Positions 44,587 to 52,061 of a stretch of 64,000 nt of DNA are shown here, one piece after another. The notes beneath the pieces were generated by a model. That model ran no database searches, had not been told where the DNA came from, and saw only the letters and a list, made by a program, of their open reading frames with translations. The translations under genes and the position numbers were made by a program. Source of the DNA: Burkholderia glumae LMG 2196 = ATCC 33617. Lineage in GTDB: Bacteria > Pseudomonadota > Gammaproteobacteria > Burkholderiales > Burkholderiaceae. How positions within the stretch are numbered: the stretch's first letter is position 1; each line of letters starts with the position of its first letter. The DNA lies in NCBI RefSeq assembly GCF_000960995.1, contig NZ_CP009435.1, forward strand, positions 1,116,001 through 1,180,000, given 5' to 3'.

Positions 44587-44946
44587 GCGTCTGTCGATCG
44601 TGCGAGGTCGGGGCGGATTAGGGCGCCTCAGAGCGGCTGCCGCCTGGACGCACCCCAAGGGTCGGGCGAGCCCGCCGCAGGGCCGTGGCGGGCCGCGTGA
44701 CGCGTCGCAGGCGCCGTTCTAAGGGCCGGACCCTGCCCCTGGGATGACGATCAAGACCCGGCGCGCGCAGTTGTGACCCCGCCCCACCTGCCCGCAAAAA
44801 TGAACGGTTTTTATGCACTCATGCACCTGGCGCCCCGGGCCATCTGGGCCGGGCCGCCCGGCGATCGAGGGCCCGACTCGTCTATGCACTTTTATGCGCC
44901 TTGGTTATGCAGCCTCGTTCATTGAGGTTGGCGAGGCGACGGACGA
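44587..44946. other. Non-coding stretch right of Q, expected place of the phage cos region
   Basis: I see no gene in these 360 bp. In P2 the cos site lies beside Q, so packaging sequences are expected here. TATGCAC words (near 44812, 44823 and 44882) and GGCGAGGCGACGG (44930-44942) are the only notable strings; the latter resembles the start of the P2 cos sequence over nine bases, which may be chance. Confidence 0.35.
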
Positions 44947-45363
44947 TCAAGACATTCGCTTGTTGACGTAGCCCGTGAGTGCGCTCGATAGCACGGCAGA
45001 GCCGAGAACTGTTTGGAGCTTGTCCAACTGCTTTTCGGTCAGATAGTGCAACGCGTCGGGCGTCACCATATGCCACGCGTAAGTGGCGATGCCGATCAAC
45101 AGGCCGAGGCATATGACCCAAAACAGGCCGATCGTTGCAACGTTGATGTGATTTCTGAACGTCTGATGGCGCTTGTGTTCTTGCCTAGCACCGTCCTTTT
45201 CGAGGTCAATCCCGGCCGCAAGAGAAGTTGCCTCCTTCGTCGCGATTGCATCGGCGGACGGCTGGGAGGCAGGCGTGAAAACGGATCGGAGGTCGTCCGA
45301 TCCGTCGTCATTTGCCGGCGGGGCTGAGCCTTGCGCAGCCGCAGATGGTTCAGGCGTAGCCAT
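44947..45363 (-). CDS. Single-pass membrane protein, candidate toxin partner of a Panacea antitoxin
   Basis: This 138-aa product (ATG 45363) has a disordered acidic N-terminal half, a basic stretch (RQEHKRHQTFRNH) and one strong membrane helix at residues 75-97 (IGLFWVICLGLLIGIATYAW). A weaker hydrophobic segment lies near residue 120. Its start overlaps the stop of the Panacea gene (TGATG), so the two are co-translated. Panacea proteins neutralise diverse toxins, some of them membrane proteins, so a toxin role is plausible but unproven. I recognise no family. Confidence 0.72.
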   Translation of the reverse strand: MATPEPSAAAQGSAPPANDDGSDDLRSVFTPASQPSADAIATKEATSLAAGIDLEKDGARQEHKRHQTFRNHINVATIGLFWVICLGLLIGIATYAWHMVTPDALHYLTEKQLDKLQTVLGSAVLSSALTGYVNKRMS

Positions 45364-45827
45364 CAAAGTGAAGTATGCGTCGGCTGCTGCAGAATCTTCG
45401 AATAGAAATTCTCGATGATGTCATTCGAGATCGGCGCATTTCGACCGAACGCATACCATGTTTGGGCCCATGGAGTATCCGGTTGATGAGTCGCAGCGGA
45501 AAGCACAACACCATTGTACGGGCCGTACGTGTCTGCTACGTGGTTCATGACCTCGTATTCTTCCGGCGTGAAGTGCTGCACCCACGCATTGATACCGATT
45601 ACCGGCGAGCTCTTGAAGTGCTTCACGGCGTGATAGACGCTCGGGACAACAGGCCCATATTGCCAAGCCTCCACCTGCTCGTTGAACAGCGGCCGGCCAT
45701 AACGGGCCAGCATATGGCCCTGAGCGATGTAGACCAGCTTTATCAACTGCATTGGGGTCAGTGCATCCCCCGCGGCTTGGCGTCGCTCGAGGATGTATCG
45801 AGCGACAGACAGCGCATTTGTGCTCAT
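45363..45827 (-). CDS. Panacea-domain (SocA/DUF4065) protein, probable antitoxin
   Basis: This 154-aa protein shows the domain's pattern: VARYILERRQAAGDALTPMQ, LIKLVYIAQGHMLARYGRPL, FNEQVEAWQYGPVVPSVYHA, and AVKHF later. The ATG at 45827 has a perfect ribosome site (GAGGAGG, 6 nt spacer). Panacea domains act as antitoxins or proteolytic adaptors (SocA). The gene directly precedes the small membrane protein, with a TGATG overlap. A dyad ATAGTG-CAT-CACTAT lies 136-150 bp upstream. It is phage cargo placed after Q. Confidence 0.88.
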   Translation of the reverse strand: MSTNALSVARYILERRQAAGDALTPMQLIKLVYIAQGHMLARYGRPLFNEQVEAWQYGPVVPSVYHAVKHFKSSPVIGINAWVQHFTPEEYEVMNHVADTYGPYNGVVLSAATHQPDTPWAQTWYAFGRNAPISNDIIENFYSKILQQPTHTSL

Positions 45828-46203
45828 ATCGATCCTCCTCGTTGTAAGAGTACGTGACACCTTCCTCGATGCGGGGCCGACTACAGTCGGACAGGCCCGA
45901 AAGCGACCGTGAGTCGCTTACATTTCCTCTATATCTGCCCCCGCGCACGCGGAATGTACACCATAGTGCATCACTATGCACGTCAAATAGTGCCACTTTG
46001 TGCTAGATACAATACTGTATAAATGAACAGTGGTCTAGCCGAAAAAATAGGGCCCTATTGCGTAGCCTTGGGCCAGGAGCGGGCAGCTTGGCGCACCCTA
46101 GCCTTCGTGTGAGAGGATCGGCGGACGCCCCGTGCGCAGCGTTGAGGGCGCGTGAGCTTACAACCGTCGGTACATGGCCAGATCATGAGAACAAGGGGAC
46201 CAC
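45828..46203. other. Divergent control region between the Panacea and FRG genes
   Basis: The 376-bp stretch contains the dyad at 45963-45977, a half copy ATAGTGCCACT (from 45987) and an AT-rich segment around 46010 (ATACAATACTGTATAAAT) that could hold a promoter. No gene is visible. AT content rises sharply toward the FRG gene. Confidence 0.5.
45963..45977. promoter_or_regulatory. Dyad ATAGTG-CAT-CACTAT, same word as in the phage immunity region
   Basis: A perfect 6-bp inverted repeat with 3-bp centre; with flanking bases it reads CATAGTG-CAT-CACTATG. It matches 18222 (one mismatch) and 50970 (perfect). It lies between the divergent Panacea and FRG genes. Confidence 0.65.
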
Positions 46204-47547
46204 ATGGAAACCACACGCATAGAGTCGATTGAAGAGCTTCGAGAAATAACGAAGAAATACGGAGCAAGGTATTTATTTCGAGGCCAAACAAAGCATTACT
46301 TTGATTCGACAGGGGCTCCAAATATGCCCACATCATTTGAGCGCCACGGTTGTATACCGCCACTCATGTTCAAATGGACTCATTACGCGAAAGCGATTAT
46401 CCGGGCGCTCGGCGGTGGCGCATATGACGCGCTTGCATCCGACACAGTTCAGGCGGTTTTGCAGCATTACGGCTGGCGATCCTTCTACATTGATTTAACA
46501 AAATCCCTCGCTGTTGCATGTTGGTTTGCATCGCATAAATACTCCGATGACATGCGGATTCATATGTGCGAAAACTACGAGGAGGATCCCGTCTGGCTGA
46601 TACATCGAGAAGCGTCATATACAGCGGTGAGCGAGGGTGACGGGCATCTATATGTCGTAGATACCGAAGTTCTGAAGCAAGGTAATGTGGGTGTTTTTGA
46701 TCTAACGGAGATCGAGGTCGAGGACGGTCCGATACGCTTCCATGCGCAGCATGCCTGTCTCGCCGGCAGCGTGCGACGGCTGCCGCCAGAGGCGGTGGTC
46801 TCACACATCGTTGTAAATATGGCCGTGCTCCAGGCGTACGCCAAGGACAACGGGTTTTGTAATACTGTCGATCTTTTTCCGGGCGAAAGGACAGATATTG
46901 TTTTAAGGGCGCTTCTGTCTATTCCTTGGTTCCGTATCCGAGACGCGATGAACCCGATTCCCGCGTTTCGACGTGGACTGGATTTGCCGGAATATAATTT
47001 GGCGTTTGTAAAGCACCTGCCTCCGGAAACAATCTTGTTTGATAAATTTTGGATCGCCGATAATCGGGCGGATGAATCCACTCCACTGCAGCTCGTGCCA
47101 TTTTATCGTATGGCGGAGGATTCCTACTATTCGAATGTGCCGAGGACATTCGAGTTGCCTGAAACGACAAAACTCCTTCGCGAGAATAGCGGATTTGCGA
47201 TCGAACTGGATGGCGTGATCCGGCCTCCCGAGTTCCTGGATAGCTACGCGTGCGAGAAGGGCATTTATGTGGAGCGCATGGACGGGAACCTCGTGTCAGT
47301 GGGGGCACTGTATGTCGAACATCCGGCCAACGTCGTGTGCGGTGCTGGAGTCTCCGCTGGATGGATATACCGAGTGGACGGTGACGTGTGGACGAGAGTC
47401 CCGAACGACGACCAATGCCCTTGCAATAACGACTTGCCGCATGAGTTGCAGTTCACACTTTTGAACATGTTCGAAATCGCTCTGAAAGACGCGGAATTCA
47501 AACAGGTCGATGCGCTGAACTTCACACACAAGGGGCTGAATCTCTAG
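46204..47547 (+). CDS. FRG-domain protein of unknown function, AT-rich cargo gene
   Basis: This 447-aa protein has the FRG signature near the start, YLFRGQTKHY (R26-G27), and the companion segment LQHYGWRSFYIDLTKSLAVACWFA, which matches the family's QHYG..T..LD.T..P..A..FA. The remaining 250 residues match nothing I know. Base composition is clearly more AT-rich than all neighbours, so it was acquired separately. FRG proteins are often found in phages and defence islands, but their biochemical role is not known to me. It is divergent from the Panacea pair. Confidence 0.85.
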   Translation: METTRIESIEELREITKKYGARYLFRGQTKHYFDSTGAPNMPTSFERHGCIPPLMFKWTHYAKAIIRALGGGAYDALASDTVQAVLQHYGWRSFYIDLTKSLAVACWFASHKYSDDMRIHMCENYEEDPVWLIHREASYTAVSEGDGHLYVVDTEVLKQGNVGVFDLTEIEVEDGPIRFHAQHACLAGSVRRLPPEAVVSHIVVNMAVLQAYAKDNGFCNTVDLFPGERTDIVLRALLSIPWFRIRDAMNPIPAFRRGLDLPEYNLAFVKHLPPETILFDKFWIADNRADESTPLQLVPFYRMAEDSYYSNVPRTFELPETTKLLRENSGFAIELDGVIRPPEFLDSYACEKGIYVERMDGNLVSVGALYVEHPANVVCGAGVSAGWIYRVDGDVWTRVPNDDQCPCNNDLPHELQFTLLNMFEIALKDAEFKQVDALNFTHKGLNL

Positions 47548-47590
47548 TAGCACGGTGGCTCAGCGGATCAACTGCGGTGCAGGCCGGGCC

Positions 47591-47612
47591 GGGTGAGTGG
47601 TTTCACTCACCC
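47591..47612. terminator. Stem-loop between convergent FRG and immunity genes
   Basis: A perfect 9-bp stem GGGTGAGTG / CACTCACCC with loop GTTT. It lies 44 bp after the FRG stop and covers the stop of the immunity gene. There is no long U-run, so it may be a weak bidirectional terminator. Confidence 0.5.
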
Positions 47613-48719
47613 ACCGTGCAGTTTCGGCGTTTTGTGCAGCTCGACCCAGAAGTTGTTGAGCTGTTCATCCGACACGTTGAAGCGGCTCAGCCATCCTTCG
47701 GTCGCGACGACCGTATTGAGCAGTGGCGCAGTGCTATCGAGCGTCCCGTCCTGCAGGGTATCGACCGAATCCGCAATGATCGGCTTCAGCGCGCGATTCA
47801 GAATGACGTACGCGGCCGGCGGCGAGACGGGAATTCCCGGTCCGTTGGACACGCCGGACTCCGGCGCAACGCCGGCCTTGATCAGTAGTCCGCCGTCACC
47901 GAATGGCTGGCGGGAGAACCAGTCAGGCGGAAGCATGAGCGACGATGCGCCACCAGCCGCGCGAACGAGATCCCCATCGAGCGCGTTCAGCCAGTCGACG
48001 GTCTTGATCTTCGTGTAGAGCTTGCGGACAGTCGATCGCATCGGATCGCCGACGTCGATGCCAGGCCCGAAGCGGCGCGCGTAGAAATACTCGCTGGCTT
48101 CGTTCGGCCGCCGTCCCATCGGAGGCACGTTCACGGCCAGGCCGCCGTGCCCGTGGACGGTCGGTAGATCCTTGGCGAACGCATTGAACAGCGTTTCGAA
48201 TACGCCCGGTCGCTGAACGAGAAACGCGCGCGGCACCGTGAAGGCCAGGCCGTCGAGACCGCGCTTGCGCGCTGCTTTCCCTTCGCTCAGCGCGAACACG
48301 GTAAATTCGTAGAACCCGGTGGCGAGCTTGTGCTCGGCGCTCGTCATCGCGACCGCGAGCGTTTCGTCGGCGGGCACGCGCGCCGCGATGCTCTCGAATC
48401 CCGGCGCCTTGTCGTATGGGGCCGGCTCTTCGCCCTCGGCGTACAGCCAGCGCAGCGGGCCGGATTTCGACGGCTGCTCGCCGGCCGCCACCTCGAGCGC
48501 GTGGTGATATTCCTCGATCGCCGTGTTGTATTGCGTGAAGCAGCGCACCAGGGCTTGGCGGACGGCGGGTGTGAAGCCGTCGCGGAAGTAGAGTACGCCC
48601 CGCACAACCAAGGCGGCACCGGTGATGCCCTTCTGGTGCGCGGGCTCGTACAGGCCGAAGGGCATCGTGTCCGCTCGGCGCGGATCCTTGGCCCAGGCAG
48701 CGATTTCGTCGTTTGTCAT
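47607..48719 (-). CDS. Type VI immunity protein for a VRR-Nuc effector (DUF3396/TsiV type)
   Basis: This 370-aa protein matches the DUF3396 (TsiV) family: GVLYFRDGFTPAVRQALVRC at the start, a central RPGVFETLFNAFAKDLPTVH, and YFYARRFGPGIDVGDPM followed by IKTVDWLNALDGDLV. Members protect cells from VRR-Nuc effectors of type VI secretion. It lies 9 bp downstream of the VRR-Nuc gene, the usual effector-immunity arrangement. No signal peptide is present, consistent with a cytosolic DNase target. Confidence 0.88.
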   Translation of the reverse strand: MTNDEIAAWAKDPRRADTMPFGLYEPAHQKGITGAALVVRGVLYFRDGFTPAVRQALVRCFTQYNTAIEEYHHALEVAAGEQPSKSGPLRWLYAEGEEPAPYDKAPGFESIAARVPADETLAVAMTSAEHKLATGFYEFTVFALSEGKAARKRGLDGLAFTVPRAFLVQRPGVFETLFNAFAKDLPTVHGHGGLAVNVPPMGRRPNEASEYFYARRFGPGIDVGDPMRSTVRKLYTKIKTVDWLNALDGDLVRAAGGASSLMLPPDWFSRQPFGDGGLLIKAGVAPESGVSNGPGIPVSPPAAYVILNRALKPIIADSVDTLQDGTLDSTAPLLNTVVATEGWLSRFNVSDEQLNNFWVELHKTPKLHGG

Positions 48720-48728
48720 GGCGTCAGC

Positions 48729-49457
48729 TTAAAAAGCAGGGAGCGGCTGGAGTTGCGGCGGCGGGAGCGGCGGGGCACCGGGCGCGCTGGGGCTGGTCCC
48801 GTAAAGTTCGTCCAGGTCAGATTGTGAGGCGGTTTGCCTCGAGCGCGAAGTCTTCTTCTGGCCGTCGTCGTCGCCGCATCCGCAGTCAGCCGCGCCGAGG
48901 TGGACGAACTTGGACGGGCCGCCGGCGATCTCGATATAGTCGTCTTCCTGGTCGGGGCCGTACGTGTCCCCGGGGAACTTCATCTCCACGACGGTCTTGA
49001 TGTTCGACTGCACAGGCGGCTGGGCCGGGTCGTTCACGATGACGACGTCGGGGCGGCGCACGTCGCCCTTCTCGTACTTCTTGCCCTTGCTCGGCCACTT
49101 GTCCTTGATCCACTGCCGAATCCCGGTATTGGGCTCGAGAGGGTCGTCGTAGTCCATGATTGGCTCAGGCGGATCCGTTGTCATATCGTACGGCTGTTCC
49201 GGGCGGTATTCGGTCGGAACGCCCGTCTGCATTTTCGACACTTCGTTCGGCAGCCCGAGTCGCATCTCAACGCACCGCTGCCGCTGGATGGTCCCGGCTT
49301 TCGTCGCGACGCCGATGCGCCGGCACTCGCAGAACGTGTGACATAGAACTTTGCGGTCTTTCGGTGAGAGCTTGGCAGCACTTACCCCGACCTGAGTCGT
49401 CTGGCCGCTCGGGCTCATGCCCCCAGGTGACGAGCCCGGGGAGTAGCCGCCGCTCAT
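48729..49457 (-). CDS. VRR-Nuc domain DNase, probable type VI secretion effector
   Basis: This 242-aa protein has a glycine/serine-rich N-terminus and a cysteine-bearing segment (VLCHTFCECRRIG). A VRR-Nuc fold of the PD-(D/E)xK type follows: RRPDVVIVNDP with the metal-binding Asp, then TVVEMKFPGD with ExK. The C-terminal DCGCG tail is common to the effector branch. Family members cut branched or other DNA and serve as anti-bacterial toxins. It starts in an ATGA overlap with the PAAR gene and precedes its immunity gene. Confidence 0.87.
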   Translation of the reverse strand: MSGGYSPGSSPGGMSPSGQTTQVGVSAAKLSPKDRKVLCHTFCECRRIGVATKAGTIQRQRCVEMRLGLPNEVSKMQTGVPTEYRPEQPYDMTTDPPEPIMDYDDPLEPNTGIRQWIKDKWPSKGKKYEKGDVRRPDVVIVNDPAQPPVQSNIKTVVEMKFPGDTYGPDQEDDYIEIAGGPSKFVHLGAADCGCGDDDGQKKTSRSRQTASQSDLDELYGTSPSAPGAPPLPPPQLQPLPAF

Positions 49458-49981
49458 TCACTGCTCCCCGGTTGCTGGAAAGACAGGGAAGAGGCCTGGT
49501 GGCTGCTGAGCCAATCAGTGTGGCCGCTCGCATCGGTGGTGCCTTGGACCGTCTTGCCGTCCGCCGACGTGACCGTGTACGGGTGGTTCGCGATCGGTTC
49601 GCGCGTCTTGTCGTCGACGAGCTGGAAGCGTCCGCGATACGCGCCATCGTCCTGCGCGACGTTCTGCGCCACAACGCTTTTACCCGCGCCGATCGAGCCG
49701 CCCGCGCCGGACGTAGGTTCCACCGTCGCCTGGCCTTGCGACGCGATCAGCGTTGCGCCGCACGCCGTCTTGTCCCCATCGGTCGCCACGGCCCGCCCGC
49801 CGAACGTCATGCTGCGCACTCGGACGCCAATGATCGGATAGACGCCGCCGCACTTCGGGCACGACACCATGTCACCTTCGAGCGCCAGCGGCTTCCCGAA
49901 TACGATGTTGGTCGACGTACACGCGAGCACGCGGCCGCCGTGACTGGTGGTGTCGCCTTCGCGGATGAATGCTGAACTCAT
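49454..49981 (-). CDS. PAAR-domain spike protein with C-terminal TTR-like extension
   Basis: This 175-aa protein (ATG 49981 behind GAGG) has a PAAR domain at residues 1-90: REGDTTSHGGRVLACT, GDMVSCPKCGGVYPIIG, and VATDGDKTACGATLIAS, with the His and Cys residues of the metal site. Residues 110-175 (GRFQLVDDKTREPIANHPYT, then GTTDASGHTDWLSSH) look like a transthyretin-like domain of the kind that loads effectors on VgrG. PAAR proteins sharpen the VgrG spike. It leads the PAAR / VRR-Nuc / immunity cassette. Confidence 0.9.
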   Translation of the reverse strand: MSSAFIREGDTTSHGGRVLACTSTNIVFGKPLALEGDMVSCPKCGGVYPIIGVRVRSMTFGGRAVATDGDKTACGATLIASQGQATVEPTSGAGGSIGAGKSVVAQNVAQDDGAYRGRFQLVDDKTREPIANHPYTVTSADGKTVQGTTDASGHTDWLSSHQASSLSFQQPGSSE

Positions 49982-50107
49982 GCCCAATCCTCACAGGAAA
50001 TCTGCGGGAAATGTAGCACGCACGGGAAAGTGGAAATCCTGTAGGAATTACCGGGAGACTAAATGTGCTCGGGTTTCGCCCTGGTAAAGCTCCGAATGCA
50101 GTCTCCG

Positions 50108-50935
50108 CTACTCGGGCCAGCGATACGGATAGACCCGATGATTCTCGACGTCCGGAATTTGGTCGAAGATGCCAACCCCCGAAATGTCGCCGAACACGGC
50201 GCCAATCATCGCGACGGCATCGTTGAACTGGACGGCAAAAAGTGCTGACGGCGGGTCCGCGTCGATCAGAGTGTAGGCGCAGGCAAACTGGTCGTTCAGC
50301 ATGCTGTTACCACGTTGAATCGGAGGGAACTGTGCAAGCAACGGACTCAAATTTTCGGAGCTCAAAAGTTGGTCCATCCCGTGCGCGTTTGTCGTCCACA
50401 GGAAGACTATCCCGCCGCGAGACGTTAGCGGACGCCCGGTGCGCATGTAGTAAAGAGCGCAAAACAGCTTGCGAGCTACAGTTTTGGAGGCTTCATAAAA
50501 CTCAGGATGATCGATCGACAAGATAGGTAGGTCCCGGAATGTCTCGCCGGGGCCGGGCTGGATGCCGAGCGCGCGGGCTTGGCTTCTCTTTTCCGTGACA
50601 GACATCAGCATTGAGCGGTAGGTTTCAGGCAGAACCTGCGCAACGCCTTGGGCGTTTTTCGCCCACTCTCGTTGTGCATCTTCTTCGCTGACACCTACCC
50701 GCGCGGGACTGAAGCGAATTCGACAGATCATCGCAAACAGCATCTCGTGCACGCGACTTGCGTTGTTGCATTGTCCGCAAGCGGGGAAGACATGCTCCTC
50801 TGGCCAGATTCGACCGACAAAAAAGCTGCGAGGTGGCCAATGATCCTGTGTGGTCGCCAGAGCCTCTCCGCCGCAAAAGCAGCATCGCGGATGCTGCGCA
50901 AAGAACCGCCTTTTTCTCTCGGCCGCCTGTCCCAT
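50108..50935 (-). CDS. HNH-like zinc-binding nuclease-fold protein, cargo gene
   Basis: This product (275 aa from ATG 50935; ATG 50962 also possible) has an N-terminal HNH-like module: HPRCCFCGGEALATTQDHWP, then EHVFPACGQCNNASRVHE. The two CxxC pairs would bind zinc and the DH and N residues fit the active site. The C-terminal 200 residues contain no known domain. It is divergent from the HEPN-like gene, with the dyad ATAGTG-TTG-CACTAT between them. A DNase or RNase role in phage exclusion is possible. Confidence 0.75.
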   Translation of the reverse strand: MGQAAERKRRFFAQHPRCCFCGGEALATTQDHWPPRSFFVGRIWPEEHVFPACGQCNNASRVHEMLFAMICRIRFSPARVGVSEEDAQREWAKNAQGVAQVLPETYRSMLMSVTEKRSQARALGIQPGPGETFRDLPILSIDHPEFYEASKTVARKLFCALYYMRTGRPLTSRGGIVFLWTTNAHGMDQLLSSENLSPLLAQFPPIQRGNSMLNDQFACAYTLIDADPPSALFAVQFNDAVAMIGAVFGDISGVGIFDQIPDVENHRVYPYRWPE

Positions 50936-50969
50936 TGATCGTCTTTCCCCGTGATGCTGCATTTCGTCA

Positions 50970-50984
50970 ATAGTGTTGCACTAT
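50970..50984. promoter_or_regulatory. Dyad ATAGTG-TTG-CACTAT between two divergent cargo genes
   Basis: A perfect 6-bp inverted repeat with 3-bp centre, identical in both arms to the site at 45963 and nearly so to the immunity-region site at 18222. It lies upstream of the HNH-like gene and 54 bp before the HEPN-like gene. Confidence 0.65.
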
Positions 50985-51037
50985 GATGGTTCGGAAGCAC
51001 CATTCAAAGCAAGATATCAACCCGGAAGCGGGAGACC

Positions 51038-51802
51038 ATGACAGATCGTGACGAAGAGGCAGGGTCGCTGAACGACCCGGCCCTATGGAAGGACTGGAGA
51101 CTGCAGGCCACGGCGGAACTCGCGGAGCCGTTTACGCCCCCGTGGAATCCGGAAGTGACGTATGCGAAAGGGTCGCTGATAAAGCAAGCCGGACAGTTCC
51201 CAGTGCACGACGGGCGTCAACTGACGCTCAACATTCCGAACGCGACCGCTTTGTTCCTCAACATTTCACATCGAAACTATGCCGAGGCCCGCGCCGTCTT
51301 GGATCGCAGCGGCATCCGAAAAGGGGTGCGCAAAAACGTCACGTTCGCCGCCGATGCCGATGCCTTTCACTATCTCGAGTGCTTCATGACCAGCGTGGTT
51401 GGCGCTTATACGGCAGTCGAAGCCTTTGCGAACGAGACAATCCCAGACAGCTACATCCACGTACAGAAGTACAAGGACACGGAAGAGCGGTTGGTTAAGG
51501 CCGACATCGAGCGTCGACTAACGCTATCGAAAAAGATGATGGAAATTCTGCCTGCGGCCCTGAGCATCCAAGCGCCGAAGGGGAAGAAGTGTTGGGACGA
51601 ATTCCATCGGCTCGAGCTCATGCGGGAGCGGATCATTCACATGAAGTCTGCCGATCGCAACATGAACGGCCCGGCTCGCGGAACCGTTTGGGAGGATTTA
51701 TTCAAATTTCCCGAGCCGGTTTCGCTGGCGTTGCCGATCTTGGAGTTCTTCGCCCGCCAGATGGATGTGAAGCGTCTGTGGGTCACTGATCGTCCGTTTT
51801 GA
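51038..51802 (+). CDS. Hypothetical protein with a HEPN-like RxxxxH motif, cargo gene
   Basis: This 254-aa protein is mostly helical. A helix VVGAYTAVEAFANETIP near residue 130 and the later segment RLELMRERIIHMKSADR (R196-x4-H201) resemble the two core helices and the RxxxxH active site of HEPN ribonucleases. The similarity is short, so the assignment is tentative. It is the last gene before the right arm of the prophage and is divergent from the HNH-like gene. Such pairs occur among phage-carried defence genes. Confidence 0.6.
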   Translation: MTDRDEEAGSLNDPALWKDWRLQATAELAEPFTPPWNPEVTYAKGSLIKQAGQFPVHDGRQLTLNIPNATALFLNISHRNYAEARAVLDRSGIRKGVRKNVTFAADADAFHYLECFMTSVVGAYTAVEAFANETIPDSYIHVQKYKDTEERLVKADIERRLTLSKKMMEILPAALSIQAPKGKKCWDEFHRLELMRERIIHMKSADRNMNGPARGTVWEDLFKFPEPVSLALPILEFFARQMDVKRLWVTDRPF

Positions 51803-51881
51803 ACGCGAATTGGCGCTCTTCGTGTGCCGTACGTAACCGCTTCTATTTCGCGCTTTCAGTTCGCCGCGGCGCACCTCTGAG

Positions 51882-51899
51882 TGCAGCTAAATTGCAGCT
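51882..51899. repeat. Arm-type direct repeat at the right prophage end
   Basis: The 18 bp TGCAGCTAAATTGCAGCT is identical to 11172-11189, 106 bp inside attR. It probably binds integrase. Confidence 0.6.
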
Positions 51900-52004
51900 G
51901 GCGTGAGCTGGATTGGCCTTGATTGACCTTGCGCAGCCTTGGTTTTGCAGTTTGCGAGTTGCATAAGGCTTTGATTTAAAAGGATGTATTGCGCGCAGGT
52001 AAAG

Positions 52005-52051
52005 CTCCGAAGGCAGGGGTTGCTGGTTCGATCCCAGCCGGGCGCGCCAAG
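52005..52051 (+). repeat. Prophage right attachment site (attR core)
   Basis: The 47 bp are identical to the 3' part of the tRNA-Arg at 11078-11124. The 5' half of a tRNA is absent, so this is not a working tRNA gene. It also forms the left end of the older element on its right. Confidence 0.95.
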
Positions 52052-52061
52052 TCTGATAAGG

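Larger units (their letters stand above)
11078..52051. mobile_element. P2-like (peduovirus-type) prophage integrated in tRNA-Arg(CCG)
   Basis: The 40.9-kb element lies between two copies of a 47-bp core taken from the tRNA 3' end (11078-11124 and 52005-52051). The integrase is next to the left copy. Late genes follow P2 order from Q to D with lysis, baseplate, sheath, tube and tape-measure genes all intact. Early genes are an XRE repressor, an Ogr activator, a Toprim/helicase replication protein and an HTH excisionase-like gene. No virion gene looks broken, so the phage may still be inducible. Extra genes sit between S and V, between G and FI, and right of Q, the usual cargo positions of P2 relatives. 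Confidence 0.95.

Noticed and set aside
49454..49981. PAAR protein as the tip of the phage's own tail spike
   Set aside because: Gene V keeps the HPH iron-binding tip, the PAAR gene is far from the baseplate genes and is linked to an effector-immunity pair. Not excluded, but less likely.
52005..52051. Second tRNA-Arg gene
   Set aside because: Only the anticodon loop to CCA part is present; acceptor and D arms on the 5' side are missing. It is the attR core.
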